DNA of 64,000 nucleotides. Source: Cellulomonas sp. SG140. Its GTDB lineage: Bacteria > Actinomycetota > Actinomycetes > Actinomycetales > Cellulomonadaceae. Positions 9,708 to 18,869 of this stretch are shown in pieces; positions within the stretch are counted from its first letter, which is position 1, and every line of letters starts with the position of its first letter. The stretch is taken from the NCBI RefSeq assembly GCF_025770785.1, contig NZ_JANZLA010000009.1, positions 124,001 to 188,000 of the forward strand, in the 5' to 3' direction. The translations under genes were made by a program, and so were the position numbers. The notes below the pieces were generated by a model. It was not told the origin of the DNA and did no database searches. It was given only the letters and a program-made list of their open reading frames with translations.

Positions 9708-10234
9708 GCGACTGGGTGCTGGACGTGCCGCTGCGCACGGAACGGCTGGAGCTGCGCGAGCACCGGGCCGGTGACCTGGAGGACCTGCTGGTGTTCCACG
9801 GCGACCCGCAGGTCACCCGGTACACGTCGTGGCCGGTGCGGGACCGGGAGCAGACGAGCGTCGCGCTCGAGCGGCGGCTGACGCAGACGCGGGCCGCCGA
9901 GCCGGGCGACCTGCTGAGCCTGGCCGTGGTGGAGCGGGCGAGCGGCACGGTGATCGGCGAGGTGCTGCTCGTGCGCAGGTCGGACAGCACCGCCGAGCTG
10001 GGCTACGCGATCCGCGCGGACCGGTGGGGGCAGGGACTGGCGTCCGAGGCGGTGCGGGCCCTGCTGGACGGCGCAGTGACGCTGGGGGTGACGCAGGTGG
10101 GGGCCGTGGTGGTGGACGGGAACGACGCCTCCGTGCGGCTGCTGGGCCGCCTCGGGTTCACCGACCTGGACACGGCCGGTCCCCCGGCGAAGGACGGCAG
10201 CCCGACGCGGACGTTCGCGCTGACGCTGGGCTGA
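9704..10234 (+). CDS. GNAT-family N-acetyltransferase (RimJ/RimL type)
   Basis: 176 aa from GTG 9704, overlapping the DedA stop by 4 nt. 'LRTERLELREHRAGDLEDLLVFHGDPQVTRYTSWPV' opens the domain; 'AELGYAIRADRWGQGLASEAVRALL' holds the acetyl-CoA binding loop and 'GNDASVRLLGRLGF' the C-terminal strand/helix. Acetylates an amino group from acetyl-CoA; target unknown (a ribosomal protein or small amine would be typical). Confidence 0.92.
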   Translation: MSDWVLDVPLRTERLELREHRAGDLEDLLVFHGDPQVTRYTSWPVRDREQTSVALERRLTQTRAAEPGDLLSLAVVERASGTVIGEVLLVRRSDSTAELGYAIRADRWGQGLASEAVRALLDGAVTLGVTQVGAVVVDGNDASVRLLGRLGFTDLDTAGPPAKDGSPTRTFALTLG

Positions 10235-10347
10235 CGGCCGGCTACGGCCGGCGGGGCTGGGGGCCGGGGGTGCGGTGGGCCCGGTCGATGTCGTCGTCGG
10301 CCGGGAAGTCCGTCGCGGGCGCCTCTCTCGCGCGGGACGATGGGGGC

Positions 10348-10803
10348 GTGACCCTCCTCGACCGCCTGGACACCGACCTGCACACCGCGATGAAGGCGCG
10401 CGACGCCTTCGCCACCTCGACGCTGCGGCAGGTGATCGCCGCCGTCCGCGGGGCCGCGAAGGCCGGCCCGGTGGCCCGGGACCTCGATGACGACGAGATC
10501 CTCGCGGTGCTGACCGCCGAGGTGAAGAAGCGCCGGGAGAGCGCCGAGATCTACGCCGGCGCCGGTGCCGCCGACCGGGCGGCGAACGAGACCGCCGAGG
10601 CCGACTTCATCGAGGCGTACCTGCCGGCGGCACTGACCGATGCCGACCTGGACGCCCTGGTCGCCGAGGCGGTCGCCGCGACCGGCGCCACGTCGATGAA
10701 GGACATGGGTGCCGTGATGAAGGCGGCGCAGGCCGCGGCGGCGGGCCGGGGACGCGTGGACGGCAAGGTGCTGTCCGGCAAGGTGCGTGCGGCACTGAGC
10801 TGA
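10348..10803 (+). CDS. GatB/YqeY domain-containing protein
   Basis: 151 aa from GTG 10348. The whole length matches the YqeY family: 'MTLLDRLDTDLHTAMKARD', 'STLRQVIAAVRGAAK', 'AEVKKRRESAEIYAGAG' and 'FIEAYLPAALTDADLDALV', ending 'GRVDGKVLSGKVRAAL'. The domain is shared with the tail of the amidotransferase subunit GatB, where it contacts tRNA; the stand-alone protein has no firmly assigned role. Confidence 0.95.
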   Translation: MTLLDRLDTDLHTAMKARDAFATSTLRQVIAAVRGAAKAGPVARDLDDDEILAVLTAEVKKRRESAEIYAGAGAADRAANETAEADFIEAYLPAALTDADLDALVAEAVAATGATSMKDMGAVMKAAQAAAAGRGRVDGKVLSGKVRAALS

Positions 10804-10830
10804 CGTGGGCTGACGTGGGCTGACGTGGAC
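10801..10830 (+). repeat. Three tandem copies of a 10-bp unit
   Basis: TGACGTGGGC occurs twice and then as TGACGTGGAC, in perfect register. The first TGA is the YqeY stop; the last copy contains the presumed GTG start of the P-type ATPase (10825), so copy number shifts the spacing between the two genes. Confidence 0.8.
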
Positions 10831-13443
10831 GCAGGACGCCGCGGACTCAGCTCCGCACAGGCGGCCGCCCGGTTGCGGTCGGACGGACCGAACACGCTGC
10901 CCGCACCACGTCGGCGGTCGCCCCTGGCGACGTTCGCCGCGCAGCTGGTGCACGCGTTCGCGCTGCTGCTGTGGGTGGCCGCCGGGCTGGCGGCGCTGGC
11001 CGGGCTGCCGCAGCTGACCGTCGCGATCGCCGTGGTGGTGCTGGTCAACGCCGCGTTCTCGTTCCTGCAGGAGGCGCGTGCCGACCGGGCCGCCGAGCGG
11101 CTCCGGTCGCTGCTGCCCGGCACGGTCAGCGTGCGGCGGGACGGGCAGCCGCGGCAGGTGGAGGCCGCGGACGTCGTCGCAGGCGACGTGCTGCTGCTCG
11201 AGGCGGGCGACCGCGTGCCGGCGGACGGCGACGTGCTGCTGGCCGACGCGGCGCTGCTGGACACGTCGACGCTGACCGGTGAGAGCGAGCCGAGCACGCT
11301 GGACGTCGCCGAGCGGGTGTACGCCGGGACGTTCCTGGTGGAGGGTTTGGCCGAGGCCGTCGTCGTCGCGACCGGGCCGCGCACCCGGTTGGCCGGCATC
11401 GCCAGCGCCACCTCGGCGGCCGGCCTGCACCCGACCCCGCTGACCCGCGAGCTGACCCGGGTGGTGCGCGGCATCGGGGCGATCGCCGTCGTCGCCGGCC
11501 TGGCGTTCCTGCTGCTCACCCTGATGATCGGCCGCTCGCTGCCCGACGCCTTCGTGCTGGCGATCGGCGTCACCGTCGCGCTGGTGCCGGAGGCGCTGCT
11601 GCCCACCGTCACCCTGGCGCTCGCCTGGGGAGCCGAGCGGATGGCGAAGCGGCAGGTGCTGGTCCGCTCGCTCGAGGCGGTGGAGACGCTGGGGTCCACG
11701 ACGTTCGTCTGCACCGACAAGACCGGCACGCTGACCCTCAACCAGATGACGGTGGTGGCCGCGTGGACGCCCGCCGGGTCGGCCGTGGTGGGCACCGCCG
11801 GGTACGCGCCGACGGCGGCTGTGGACGTGGACCCCGGTGCGCACGAGGCGATGGTGGAGCTGGGCCGGGCGGCCGCCCGCTGCTCGCGCGGGTACGTGGA
11901 GCAGGCCGGCGAGCGGTGGGTGGCGCACGGCGACCCGATGGAGGCGGCGCTGGACGCCTTCGCGCGGCGGCTGGGGGTGGACACCCCGACGGTGCGCGTC
12001 GAGTCCTGGGCCGACGTCGCGTTCGCCTTCGACCCGCACCGCCGGCGGATGAGCGTGGTGGCCGGCGACCAGGTGCTGACCAAGGGCGCGCCGGACGCGC
12101 TGCTGCCGCTGTGCCCGGCCGGTGAGGCGGCGGCGGCCGCGGCCGCCCTGGCGCGGCTGTCCGGGCAGGGGCTGCGCGTGCTGGCCGTGGCGAGCCGGCC
12201 GACCGGTGCGACGGCGCCGACCACGACGGCCGCCGCCGAGACGGGGCTGCACCTGCTCGGCCTGGTCGGGCTCGAGGACCCGCCACGACCGGAGTCGGCC
12301 GCCGCGATCGCCGCCTGCCGCAGCGCGGGCGTGCAGGTCGCGATGATCACCGGCGACCACCCGGTGACGGCGGCCGCGATCGCGCTGGAGGTGGGGTTGC
12401 GGACCGCGGACGGTCCGGTGCACCTCGGTGCCGACCTGCCGGCGGACGACGCGGCGCTCGGCGCGCTGCTGGACCACGACGGGGTGGTGGTGGCCCGCGT
12501 CGCACCGGAGGACAAGCTGCGGATCGCGCGGGCGCTGCGCGCCCGCGGGCACGTGGTGGCGATGACGGGCGACGGGGTGAACGACGGGCCGGCGCTGCGC
12601 GAGGCGGACATCGGTGTGGCGATGGGCGCCTCCGGCACCGACGTGGCCCGCGAGGCGGCCGACCTGGTGCTGCTGGACGACCGGTTCTCCTCCGTCGTCG
12701 CGGGCATCGAGCTGGGCCGGGCGACGTACGCCAACGTCCGGCGGTTCCTCACCTACCACCTGACCGACAACGTGGCCGAGCTGGCGCCCTTCGTGCTGTG
12801 GGGCGTCACCGGTGGGGCGTTCCCCCTGGCGCTGGGGGTGCTGCAGGTGCTGGCCCTGGACATCGGCACGGACACGCTGTCGGCGACGGCGCTCGGTGCC
12901 GAGCCGCCCGCCCGCGGCGTGCTGGCCGAGCCCCCGGCGGCCGGGCGGCTGCTGGACCGGACGGTGCTGCGGCGGGCGTTCGGGCTGCTCGGGCCGGTCG
13001 AGGCGGTGGTGTCGCTGACCGCGTTCACGGTGTCCCTGCTCGCGGCGGGGTGGCGGTTCGGCGATCCGGCACCGGCAGGTGCGGTGCTGGCGACGGCGTC
13101 CGGTGCGACGTTCCTCGCGGTGGTGCTGGGACAGGCCGCGAACGCGTTCGCCTGCCGCAGCGAGGGACGGGCGGCGCCCGGCCGGGCGAAGAACCTGCTG
13201 CTGGCGCCCGCCGTGGCGATCGGCATCGCGTTCTGCCTGGTCACCATCTACGTGCCGGCCCTCGCGCGGCAGCTGGGACAGGCGCCGCCGAGCCCGACGG
13301 GGTGGGCGCTGGCGCTCGGGGCACCGGTGGCCGTGCTGGTGGCGGACGCGCTGGACAAGGCGGTGCACGCGCGTCGCGCGGCCCGCGGTCGCGGTGCAAG
13401 TTCCGCAATGACTACGGAGGTCACGACGGCGGCCCGCGGCTAG
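10825..13443 (+). CDS. Cation-transporting P-type ATPase
   Basis: 872 aa from GTG 10825 (no obvious ribosome site; the start lies in a tandem repeat). Order: N-terminal cation ATPase segment '[20 protein letters not shown]', two helices, actuator domain with 'TLTGES', helices 3-4 with '[11 protein letters not shown]', phosphorylation motif 'CTDKTGTLT' (catalytic Asp), 'KGAPD' nucleotide-binding motif, hinge '[17 protein letters not shown]', then about six C-terminal helices. The PEAL variant in helix 4 differs from the PEGLP of Ca/Na pumps, so the ion is not assignable. 872 aa is normal for P2/P3-like pumps. Confidence 0.95.
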   Translation: MDAGRRGLSSAQAAARLRSDGPNTLPAPRRRSPLATFAAQLVHAFALLLWVAAGLAALAGLPQLTVAIAVVVLVNAAFSFLQEARADRAAERLRSLLPGTVSVRRDGQPRQVEAADVVAGDVLLLEAGDRVPADGDVLLADAALLDTSTLTGESEPSTLDVAERVYAGTFLVEGLAEAVVVATGPRTRLAGIASATSAAGLHPTPLTRELTRVVRGIGAIAVVAGLAFLLLTLMIGRSLPDAFVLAIGVTVALVPEALLPTVTLALAWGAERMAKRQVLVRSLEAVETLGSTTFVCTDKTGTLTLNQMTVVAAWTPAGSAVVGTAGYAPTAAVDVDPGAHEAMVELGRAAARCSRGYVEQAGERWVAHGDPMEAALDAFARRLGVDTPTVRVESWADVAFAFDPHRRRMSVVAGDQVLTKGAPDALLPLCPAGEAAAAAAALARLSGQGLRVLAVASRPTGATAPTTTAAAETGLHLLGLVGLEDPPRPESAAAIAACRSAGVQVAMITGDHPVTAAAIALEVGLRTADGPVHLGADLPADDAALGALLDHDGVVVARVAPEDKLRIARALRARGHVVAMTGDGVNDGPALREADIGVAMGASGTDVAREAADLVLLDDRFSSVVAGIELGRATYANVRRFLTYHLTDNVAELAPFVLWGVTGGAFPLALGVLQVLALDIGTDTLSATALGAEPPARGVLAEPPAAGRLLDRTVLRRAFGLLGPVEAVVSLTAFTVSLLAAGWRFGDPAPAGAVLATASGATFLAVVLGQAANAFACRSEGRAAPGRAKNLLLAPAVAIGIAFCLVTIYVPALARQLGQAPPSPTGWALALGAPVAVLVADALDKAVHARRAARGRGASSAMTTEVTTAARG

Positions 13444-13490
13444 CGTCGGGGCGGCGCACGACCGTGTGCGGCACACCGTCCGGAGGGCAC

Positions 13491-14006
13491 ATGAGGGCAG
13501 CACCACGCATCGGCGGCACCGGTACGGCGCGTCGGGCGCTCGTCGTGCTGACGGCCGGCGCCGTGGTGCTCGGCACGCTGAGCGGCTGCTCCCTGTTCGG
13601 CCAGGACAAGAAGGGCCACGCCGTGTCGGCGCTGGCGGCCAAGCCGGGCGACTGCGTCATCGCGCCGACCGCGATCACCGCCGAGATCAAGGACGTCACC
13701 GTGGTCCCCTGCTCGCAGCCGCACCAGCAGGAGGTGTACGCGCTGGCCGCCTACCCGCTGCCCGCCGGCACCGAGAAGACGGCGGCCTACCCCGGCGCCG
13801 CGGTGCTCAAGGCCTTCGCCGACGGCGCCTGCCTGTCCGCGTTCTCCGGGTACGTCGGCACCGACTACCACGACTCGTCGCTGTACTTCACCTACCTGCT
13901 GCCGTCCGCCCGGGGCTGGCAGGCGGGTGACGACCGGGACGTCACCTGCGTCATCACCACCACGGGGGCCAAGCGCACCTCGTCGGTCAAGGGATCGAAG
14001 CTCTAG
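13491..14006 (+). CDS. Septum-formation-domain lipoprotein
   Basis: 171 aa from ATG 13491. A signal peptide with lipobox LSGC gives Cys33 as the lipidation site; the mature domain 'KPGDCVIAPTAITAEIKDVTVVPCSQPHQQEVYAL' and 'CLSAFSGYVG' with four further Cys is the actinobacterial 'septum formation' domain. Exported and anchored to the membrane; function unknown. It ends 38 nt before the PAAR-like gene but is not obviously part of the injection system. Confidence 0.85.
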   Translation: MRAAPRIGGTGTARRALVVLTAGAVVLGTLSGCSLFGQDKKGHAVSALAAKPGDCVIAPTAITAEIKDVTVVPCSQPHQQEVYALAAYPLPAGTEKTAAYPGAAVLKAFADGACLSAFSGYVGTDYHDSSLYFTYLLPSARGWQAGDDRDVTCVITTTGAKRTSSVKGSKL

Positions 14007-14044
14007 CAGCAGCGGCGCGAGCCTGCGCCGACGGGAGGACGACC

Positions 14045-14434
14045 ATGGGCAAGCCCGCCGCCACCGCGACCGCGATGCTGCAGTGCAGCTTCGGCCTGGC
14101 CCCCAGCACGCTGAACGTGCTGCCGATCGCCCGCGTGATGATCGAGGGCAAGCCCGCCGCCGCGATCACCGACGCGATCCCGATGGTGAACATCCCGCCC
14201 TTCGGCATGTGCACCTCGCTGGCGAACCCGCAGGTGCTGGCCGCGACGACGGCCGCGCTCGGCGTGCTGACGCCGATGCCGTGCGTCCCGGTCACCGGCG
14301 CGTGGGTGGGCGGTGCGGTGCAGACGACGATCGGCGAGAAGCCCGCGCTGACGCTGGGCGCCACGTGCACGTGCGGGTTCGGCGGCGTGATCCAGATCGT
14401 CAACCCCGGTGCGGTGCGGACGCTCGAGGCCTGA
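14045..14434 (+). CDS. PAAR-like DUF4280 protein, probable spike-tip protein of the injection system
   Basis: 129 aa from ATG 14045. The protein is glycine-rich, without charged core, and has repeated short beta motifs 'ATAMLQCSFG', 'ATTAALGVLTPMPCVPVTGAW' and 'LTLGATCTCGFGGVIQIVNPG'. The four or more Cys (positions about 14, 59, 79, 110, 112) match the DUF4280 family of PAAR-like proteins that sharpen the VgrG spike in contractile systems. It is transcribed toward the effector block and is separated from the spike gene (35443-37233) by about 21 kb, which is unusual. Assignment by sequence resemblance and context. Confidence 0.75.
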   Translation: MGKPAATATAMLQCSFGLAPSTLNVLPIARVMIEGKPAAAITDAIPMVNIPPFGMCTSLANPQVLAATTAALGVLTPMPCVPVTGAWVGGAVQTTIGEKPALTLGATCTCGFGGVIQIVNPGAVRTLEA

Positions 14435-14443
14435 GCGCAGCCG

Positions 14444-14797
14444 TCACTCCCGGCCGGCGAAGGACTGCGCGAGGCCGTCGATCCGGGCCCGCGCCCGGGC
14501 GTCGTCACCGGGAGCGGTCGCCCACAGCAGCAGGTCGCCGTTCACCGTCGTCTCGACCACCAGGTCCGTCTGCCCGGCGAGGCCGCGCAGCTGCTCCTGG
14601 GCCGCCTCGGCCTCGTCGTAGTCCTCGAACTCGAGCACCGTGACGTGGGCCTGCTCGCCGGGCCAGTCGAAGGCGATCGCGTCGAGCGCGTCGACGTCCT
14701 CGGCGGTCGGCACCGGGTCCGTCTCCTGCAGGTCCGCGTCGTCGGTCAGACCCAGCAGCGCCAGGACGCGGCCACGCTGGTCGGTGAGGCTGTTCAT
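14444..14797 (-). CDS. Small acidic protein downstream of the DUF4157 effector (possible partner or immunity protein)
   Basis: 117 aa from ATG complementary to 14795-14797, with GAGGAGAA as ribosome site. Acidic, Asp/Glu/Ala-rich, with a central 'EQAHVTVLEFEDYDEAEAAQEQLRGLAG' helix-strand region and a C-terminal 'NGDLLLWATAPGDD'. No known family recognised. It follows the DUF4157 gene by 48 nt on the same strand, the place expected for an effector chaperone or immunity protein; that role is inference from position only. Confidence 0.6.
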   Translation of the reverse strand: MNSLTDQRGRVLALLGLTDDADLQETDPVPTAEDVDALDAIAFDWPGEQAHVTVLEFEDYDEAEAAQEQLRGLAGQTDLVVETTVNGDLLLWATAPGDDARARARIDGLAQSFAGRE

Positions 14798-14845
14798 CAG
14801 GTTCTCCTCGTCGGGATCGGGGATGCAGGCGGCTCGTCGGACCGG

Positions 14846-16840
14846 TCAGGCCGACGGCATCGCCTTCTTGGCGTCGGACCACTTCCCGTCGCTGATCGCG
14901 TCCTTGAACTTGGTCCACTTCGAGTCGAGCGTCCCCGTGCTCATCTTCGGCTTCTTGGCCTTCCACGCGGCCCGGAAGCTCGCCTCGAGCTTCTCCGTCT
15001 TGCCCTCGAAGTAGATCTCGCCCAGGACGGTCTCCTGGTCCACCTTGCTGGCGCCGAGGATGCGGACCATCTCACGCACGAACGTCACGTTGTCCTGGTA
15101 GTTGTTCCGCTCCGGACCGCCGTCCTTGGTGGGGGTGGCGTTCTTGGTGGTGAGCATGCGGGTGAAGTACTCCGTGATGCCCTCGTTCAGGTCGAAGCCG
15201 AACGTGTCCAGCACGTCGTTGGGCGCGTAGCGGTGCATCGACTCGTGGATCGCCGTGCTGGGCGTCCCGCGGTCGGCGTGCAGGATGGCCGGCTCGTCGG
15301 CGTTCTTGGTGGAGGCGTAGGCGTTGGTGCTCTGCTCCTCCGCCACCGAGTCGGTGGGGAACTCCACGCCGTAGACGATGGCCCAGTCCTCCGGCGAGAT
15401 GCTCGCCACGTAGCCCTCGCCCTTCTTGCCGGCGGCGACGGCCGTGGCGATGAACGGCTTGATGTGCGGGTAGTCCTCGATGTTGGTCCTGATGAACTCG
15501 TCGGCCTCGGCGCCGGTCAGGTGGTGCTTCACCTTGGTGCCGTCCTTCTTGGTCTTCTGCTTCGCCATGTTCACGGCGGCGAGCAGCGACATGTAGTACA
15601 GGTCGCCGAGGTGCGCGCGGCCCTTGGCCATCGCGGCGGGGTCGTCGGCGATCGACTTCTTCTCCGCGGTGCTGAAGGTGTTGATCAGCTGGCGGAGCGC
15701 GTCCATGCGCACCTTGGCCTGCGCCTTGCCGGCCGGGGCGGTCTGCGGGTCGCAGGCCTCCTCGAAACGCTCCTTCGCCGACTTCGGCGTGGGCGGGGTG
15801 ACGGCCTCGGGGGTGGGCGTCTGCGTGGTCGGGGTCTGGGTGGTGGGCGTCTGGCTCGGGGTCTGGTCCTGGGTCGGCGTCTGGGGCGCGGTCTCGGTCG
15901 GCGTCTGGGGCGCGGTCTGGGGTGCTGTCTGCGGCGTGACGGACTCCGGCGTGACGGACTCCGGCGTGACGGACTCCGGCGTGGGCACGGGCAGCTCCCC
16001 GCCCTGCGGCACGGGCAGCGGGACCGGCTGCTCGGGCGTCGGCACCGGTGGTGTCAACGCCTCCGGGAGCGGGGTCTGCGGCAGCGTCGGCGCCTTCTTC
16101 TTCTTGCCGCCGAACAGCTTCTTGAACGGGTTCCACCGGCGCACCGTCGTCGCCTCGACGCGGGCCTGCTGCCGGCGCAGCGCGCCGGCACCGGCGGTGG
16201 TCGTGGTCCCCGCCTGCTCGGCATCCGCCGTGCTCGTCGTCGCGACGCGCGCCGCCTGCCGCTGCAGCCGCTGCACCGTCCGCTCGGCCACCGCGTCGGC
16301 GGCGGCCTCCGCCGGGTCGTCGGCCCGCCCGATCACTGGGCCGTCCCCCGCCGGTGCCACCCGGCCGCTGTGCTGCTGCACGACGTGGGCCAGCTCGTGG
16401 CCCAGCAGCCGGTCGCCGCCCGGGGTGCCCGGCGCGTAGGTGCCGCGGCTGAAGTACACGTCGGACCCGGCCGTGAACGCCACGGACTGCACCGACCGGG
16501 CGATGGTGTCCGCCTCCGCGTCGTCGTGGATGCGCACCCCGCGCAGGTCCGCGTCCATCGCGGCACCCATCCGCTGCGCGACCTCCGGCTCCAGCGGCCG
16601 GCCCTGGCCCTGCCGCCGGCGCAGCACGTCGGCGACCTCGGGTGCCGCGGCCGTGCCACCGAGGGGGTCCTGGGTGGCGGCGCGGCGGCGGACGTCCACG
16701 GCCAGGCCAGGGACGGCGACCGGGTCCACGGCGTCGTCCTGCGCCACCTCCGTCGCCGCCGCCGTCGCAGGGCCGACGGCGGGCGGCGCCGCGGTCAGCC
16801 GTCGCTTCTCGAGCGTCGTGCGCTCGTTCTCAGCCGGCAT
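14846..16840 (-). CDS. DUF4157 protein with C-terminal metalloprotease-like domain; probable eCIS cargo
   Basis: 664 aa from the ATG at 16840 (MPAENERTT; upstream in-frame residues look non-coding). Residues about 70-160 form the DUF4157 domain: 'MGAAMDADLRGVRIHDD', 'DVYFSRGTYAPG' and the zinc motif HELAH at 148-152. A tail of 'VVQQHSGRV' and 'ADDPAEAAADAVAERTV' is the usual DUF4157 close. Residues about 245-352 are a Pro/Thr/Gln linker. The C-terminal 300 residues carry a second zinc motif HESMH (532-536) followed by NEGITEYF (Glu553/Glu557), the HExxH plus distal Glu arrangement of gluzincin peptidases. DUF4157 is a known marker of proteins loaded into eCIS particles. Immediately downstream of the ATPase gene. 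Confidence 0.85.
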   Translation of the reverse strand: MPAENERTTLEKRRLTAAPPAVGPATAAATEVAQDDAVDPVAVPGLAVDVRRRAATQDPLGGTAAAPEVADVLRRRQGQGRPLEPEVAQRMGAAMDADLRGVRIHDDAEADTIARSVQSVAFTAGSDVYFSRGTYAPGTPGGDRLLGHELAHVVQQHSGRVAPAGDGPVIGRADDPAEAAADAVAERTVQRLQRQAARVATTSTADAEQAGTTTTAGAGALRRQQARVEATTVRRWNPFKKLFGGKKKKAPTLPQTPLPEALTPPVPTPEQPVPLPVPQGGELPVPTPESVTPESVTPESVTPQTAPQTAPQTPTETAPQTPTQDQTPSQTPTTQTPTTQTPTPEAVTPPTPKSAKERFEEACDPQTAPAGKAQAKVRMDALRQLINTFSTAEKKSIADDPAAMAKGRAHLGDLYYMSLLAAVNMAKQKTKKDGTKVKHHLTGAEADEFIRTNIEDYPHIKPFIATAVAAGKKGEGYVASISPEDWAIVYGVEFPTDSVAEEQSTNAYASTKNADEPAILHADRGTPSTAIHESMHRYAPNDVLDTFGFDLNEGITEYFTRMLTTKNATPTKDGGPERNNYQDNVTFVREMVRILGASKVDQETVLGEIYFEGKTEKLEASFRAAWKAKKPKMSTGTLDSKWTKFKDAISDGKWSDAKKAMPSA
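15936..15980 (-). repeat. 15-bp unit, three perfect tandem copies within the effector linker
   Basis: GTGACGGACTCCGGC is repeated three times head to tail on the plus strand; on the coding strand it encodes TPESV three times. It is part of the Pro/Thr-rich linker between the DUF4157 domain and the C-terminal peptidase-like domain. Further imperfect repeats (GTCTGGGGCGCGG) lie at 15880-15925. Confidence 0.9.
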
Positions 16841-16931
16841 GGTCGCCCTCGCTCTCGATCGGAAGTGTCGTCCGGACCCACCCACCTGGCCGACCGCTCG
16901 CCAGGACCCTGCCCCTCGCAGCCACCGGCGG

Positions 16932-18869
16932 TCAGCCCGGCGCGAACCCGTCGGCCGGCACCCGCCGGCCGAGCTTGTGGTACTCCGCGACGGTCGCCGC
17001 GAGCACGTGCCGCATGCCCACCGGCTGACCGGCGGCGATCGCGTCGTAGGCCGCGGCCAGCACGATGTTGCGGATGTCGCCGCCGGCCAGCTCGATCTGC
17101 TTGGCGAGGTGCGTCACGTCCACCGGGTCGGCCGGGTCGGTGGTGACCCGGTCCAGGTGGGAGCGCCACAGCAGCCGCCGCGTGGGCTCGTCGGGGTCCG
17201 GGAAGTGCACGATGAAGCTCATGCGGCGGCTGAACGCCGGGTCGAGGTTGCCGTGCAGGTTGGTCGCCAGGACGGTGATGCCGTCGAAGCTCTCCATCCG
17301 CTGCAGCAGGTAGGCGACCTCCTGGTTGGCGTACCGGTCGTGGGCGTCCTTGACGTCCGACCGCTTGCCGAACAGGGCGTCCGCCTCGTCGAAGAACAGC
17401 AGCACGTCCAGGCTCTCCGCCTCGTGGAACACGCGCTCGAGGTTCTTCTCCGTCTCCCCGATGTACTTGTCGACGATCGACGTGATGTCCACCCGGAACA
17501 GGTCCAGGCCCAGCTCGGCGGCGATCACGTGGGCCGCGAGCGTCTTGCCGGTGCCGGGGCTGCCGCTGAACAGGGCCGCGAGGCCGGTCCCCTTGCCGCC
17601 GACGTCGACCAGCCGGCCGTCGGCGAGCACCTCGTCGCGGTGCTGCGCCCAGGACACCAGCCGGCGCAGCGTCGCGGCGGCGTGGTCCGGCAGCACCAGG
17701 TCGTCGAACGACGGCGCCCGGCGCGGTGCCGCGGCGGGTCCGGTGGTCATCGAGCCGGCCACGCGGCGGGCGGCGGCCCGCGCCGAGCCGGCGGACAGCT
17801 CCGCCCCGGTCAGCGCCGCGAGGTCCGTCGCGTAGCGGGCGGCGTCGGCGATCGACTCGGGTGCGAGCCGCAGCGCCGTCAGCGCCGGGTCGGCGACACC
17901 GGTGCCCAGGTGCTGGTCCCAGACCACGGTGCGGTGCTGCGTGGTCACCGGGGGCGCCTCGACCACCAGCGGGTGCCGGGCGAGCCACAGCGGCTGCCAC
18001 GGCCGGTCGCTGACCGCGAGCACCGGCACCACGGCCTGCGCCAGCGCCAGGAACGCCGCGGCGGGGTCGGTGCCGGCCCGTTCGGGGCCGGCCAGCTGGT
18101 CGGCGTGGGCCAGCACCAGGCCGGCCCCGCGCAGCGCCGCCTCCCGCACCAACGCCCTGACCAGGGCGGACAGGTCGGCAGACGGCGGGACCCGGGCGAG
18201 GTCGACCGCCAGGCAGCCGACGCCGGCGGCCGCGAGCGCCCCGGCGGCCAGCGACAGCCCGCCCGAGCCGAGCGGTGAGCGCACCCACACCAGCGGCGCA
18301 CCGGCCTCGACGGCCGCCGTCAGCACGCCGTCGGCGTCCAGGTCCGGCAGCGGCACCGGGTCGACCAGCAGCGCGGCGAGCGGGCCGTCGAGCTGGTCGA
18401 CGCCCGTCAGGTGGGCCAGCACCCGGTCCGGCAGCCACACGTCGCGCAGCAGCCACGGCCGGTCCGACGACTGCTCGAGCAGCCCGTGCCGCCGCAGCGG
18501 AGAGCCGGCGCCGAGCCGGGCGTGCGCCTCGCTCGACAGGGACGGCTGACCGGTCAGCTCCAGCACCAGGCCGGTCGACGCGCGGGCCGGTGCCCGCTGC
18601 CCCCGCAGCAGCCCGAACACCAGCGCGAGGTTCACGTCGAGGTCCGGTGCGGCGGCGACGGTGAGCACGTCGACGTCCTCCGGGTCCAGCCCGAACACGT
18701 CCGCGACGCCCGCCAGGCGGTCCTCCTGCTGCGGCAGCGGCCCGGCGTACTCGTCGCGCAGCACCTCGAGCGCCGCCTCGAGCCGCGCCGCCAGGGCCGG
18801 GTCCGCGACGTGCCGCCGGTCCGCGGCGAGCTCGACCGGCTTGAGCAGGCGCGCCAGGCGTTCGCGCAC
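16932..18869 (-). CDS. AAA+ ATPase of the contractile injection system (Afp15/Pvc15-like)
   Basis: 645 aa from GTG 18869, with AGGAGG upstream. The N-terminal 380 residues are a degenerate ATPase-like/winged region without Walker motifs. The C-terminal AAA+ module has Walker A GSPGTGKT (436-443, Lys442), 'YIGETEKNLERVFHEAE', Walker B 'DVLLFFDEADALFGKRSD', sensor 1 'VLATN', arginine-finger region 'LDPAFSRRMSFIVHFP' and sensor 2 'GGDIRNIVLAAAYDA'. Such ATPases occur in nearly all eCIS loci and are thought to act in particle assembly or recycling of components. First gene of the minus-strand block with the DUF4157 protein. Confidence 0.92.
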   Translation of the reverse strand: MRERLARLLKPVELAADRRHVADPALAARLEAALEVLRDEYAGPLPQQEDRLAGVADVFGLDPEDVDVLTVAAAPDLDVNLALVFGLLRGQRAPARASTGLVLELTGQPSLSSEAHARLGAGSPLRRHGLLEQSSDRPWLLRDVWLPDRVLAHLTGVDQLDGPLAALLVDPVPLPDLDADGVLTAAVEAGAPLVWVRSPLGSGGLSLAAGALAAAGVGCLAVDLARVPPSADLSALVRALVREAALRGAGLVLAHADQLAGPERAGTDPAAAFLALAQAVVPVLAVSDRPWQPLWLARHPLVVEAPPVTTQHRTVVWDQHLGTGVADPALTALRLAPESIADAARYATDLAALTGAELSAGSARAAARRVAGSMTTGPAAAPRRAPSFDDLVLPDHAAATLRRLVSWAQHRDEVLADGRLVDVGGKGTGLAALFSGSPGTGKTLAAHVIAAELGLDLFRVDITSIVDKYIGETEKNLERVFHEAESLDVLLFFDEADALFGKRSDVKDAHDRYANQEVAYLLQRMESFDGITVLATNLHGNLDPAFSRRMSFIVHFPDPDEPTRRLLWRSHLDRVTTDPADPVDVTHLAKQIELAGGDIRNIVLAAAYDAIAAGQPVGMRHVLAATVAEYHKLGRRVPADGFAPG

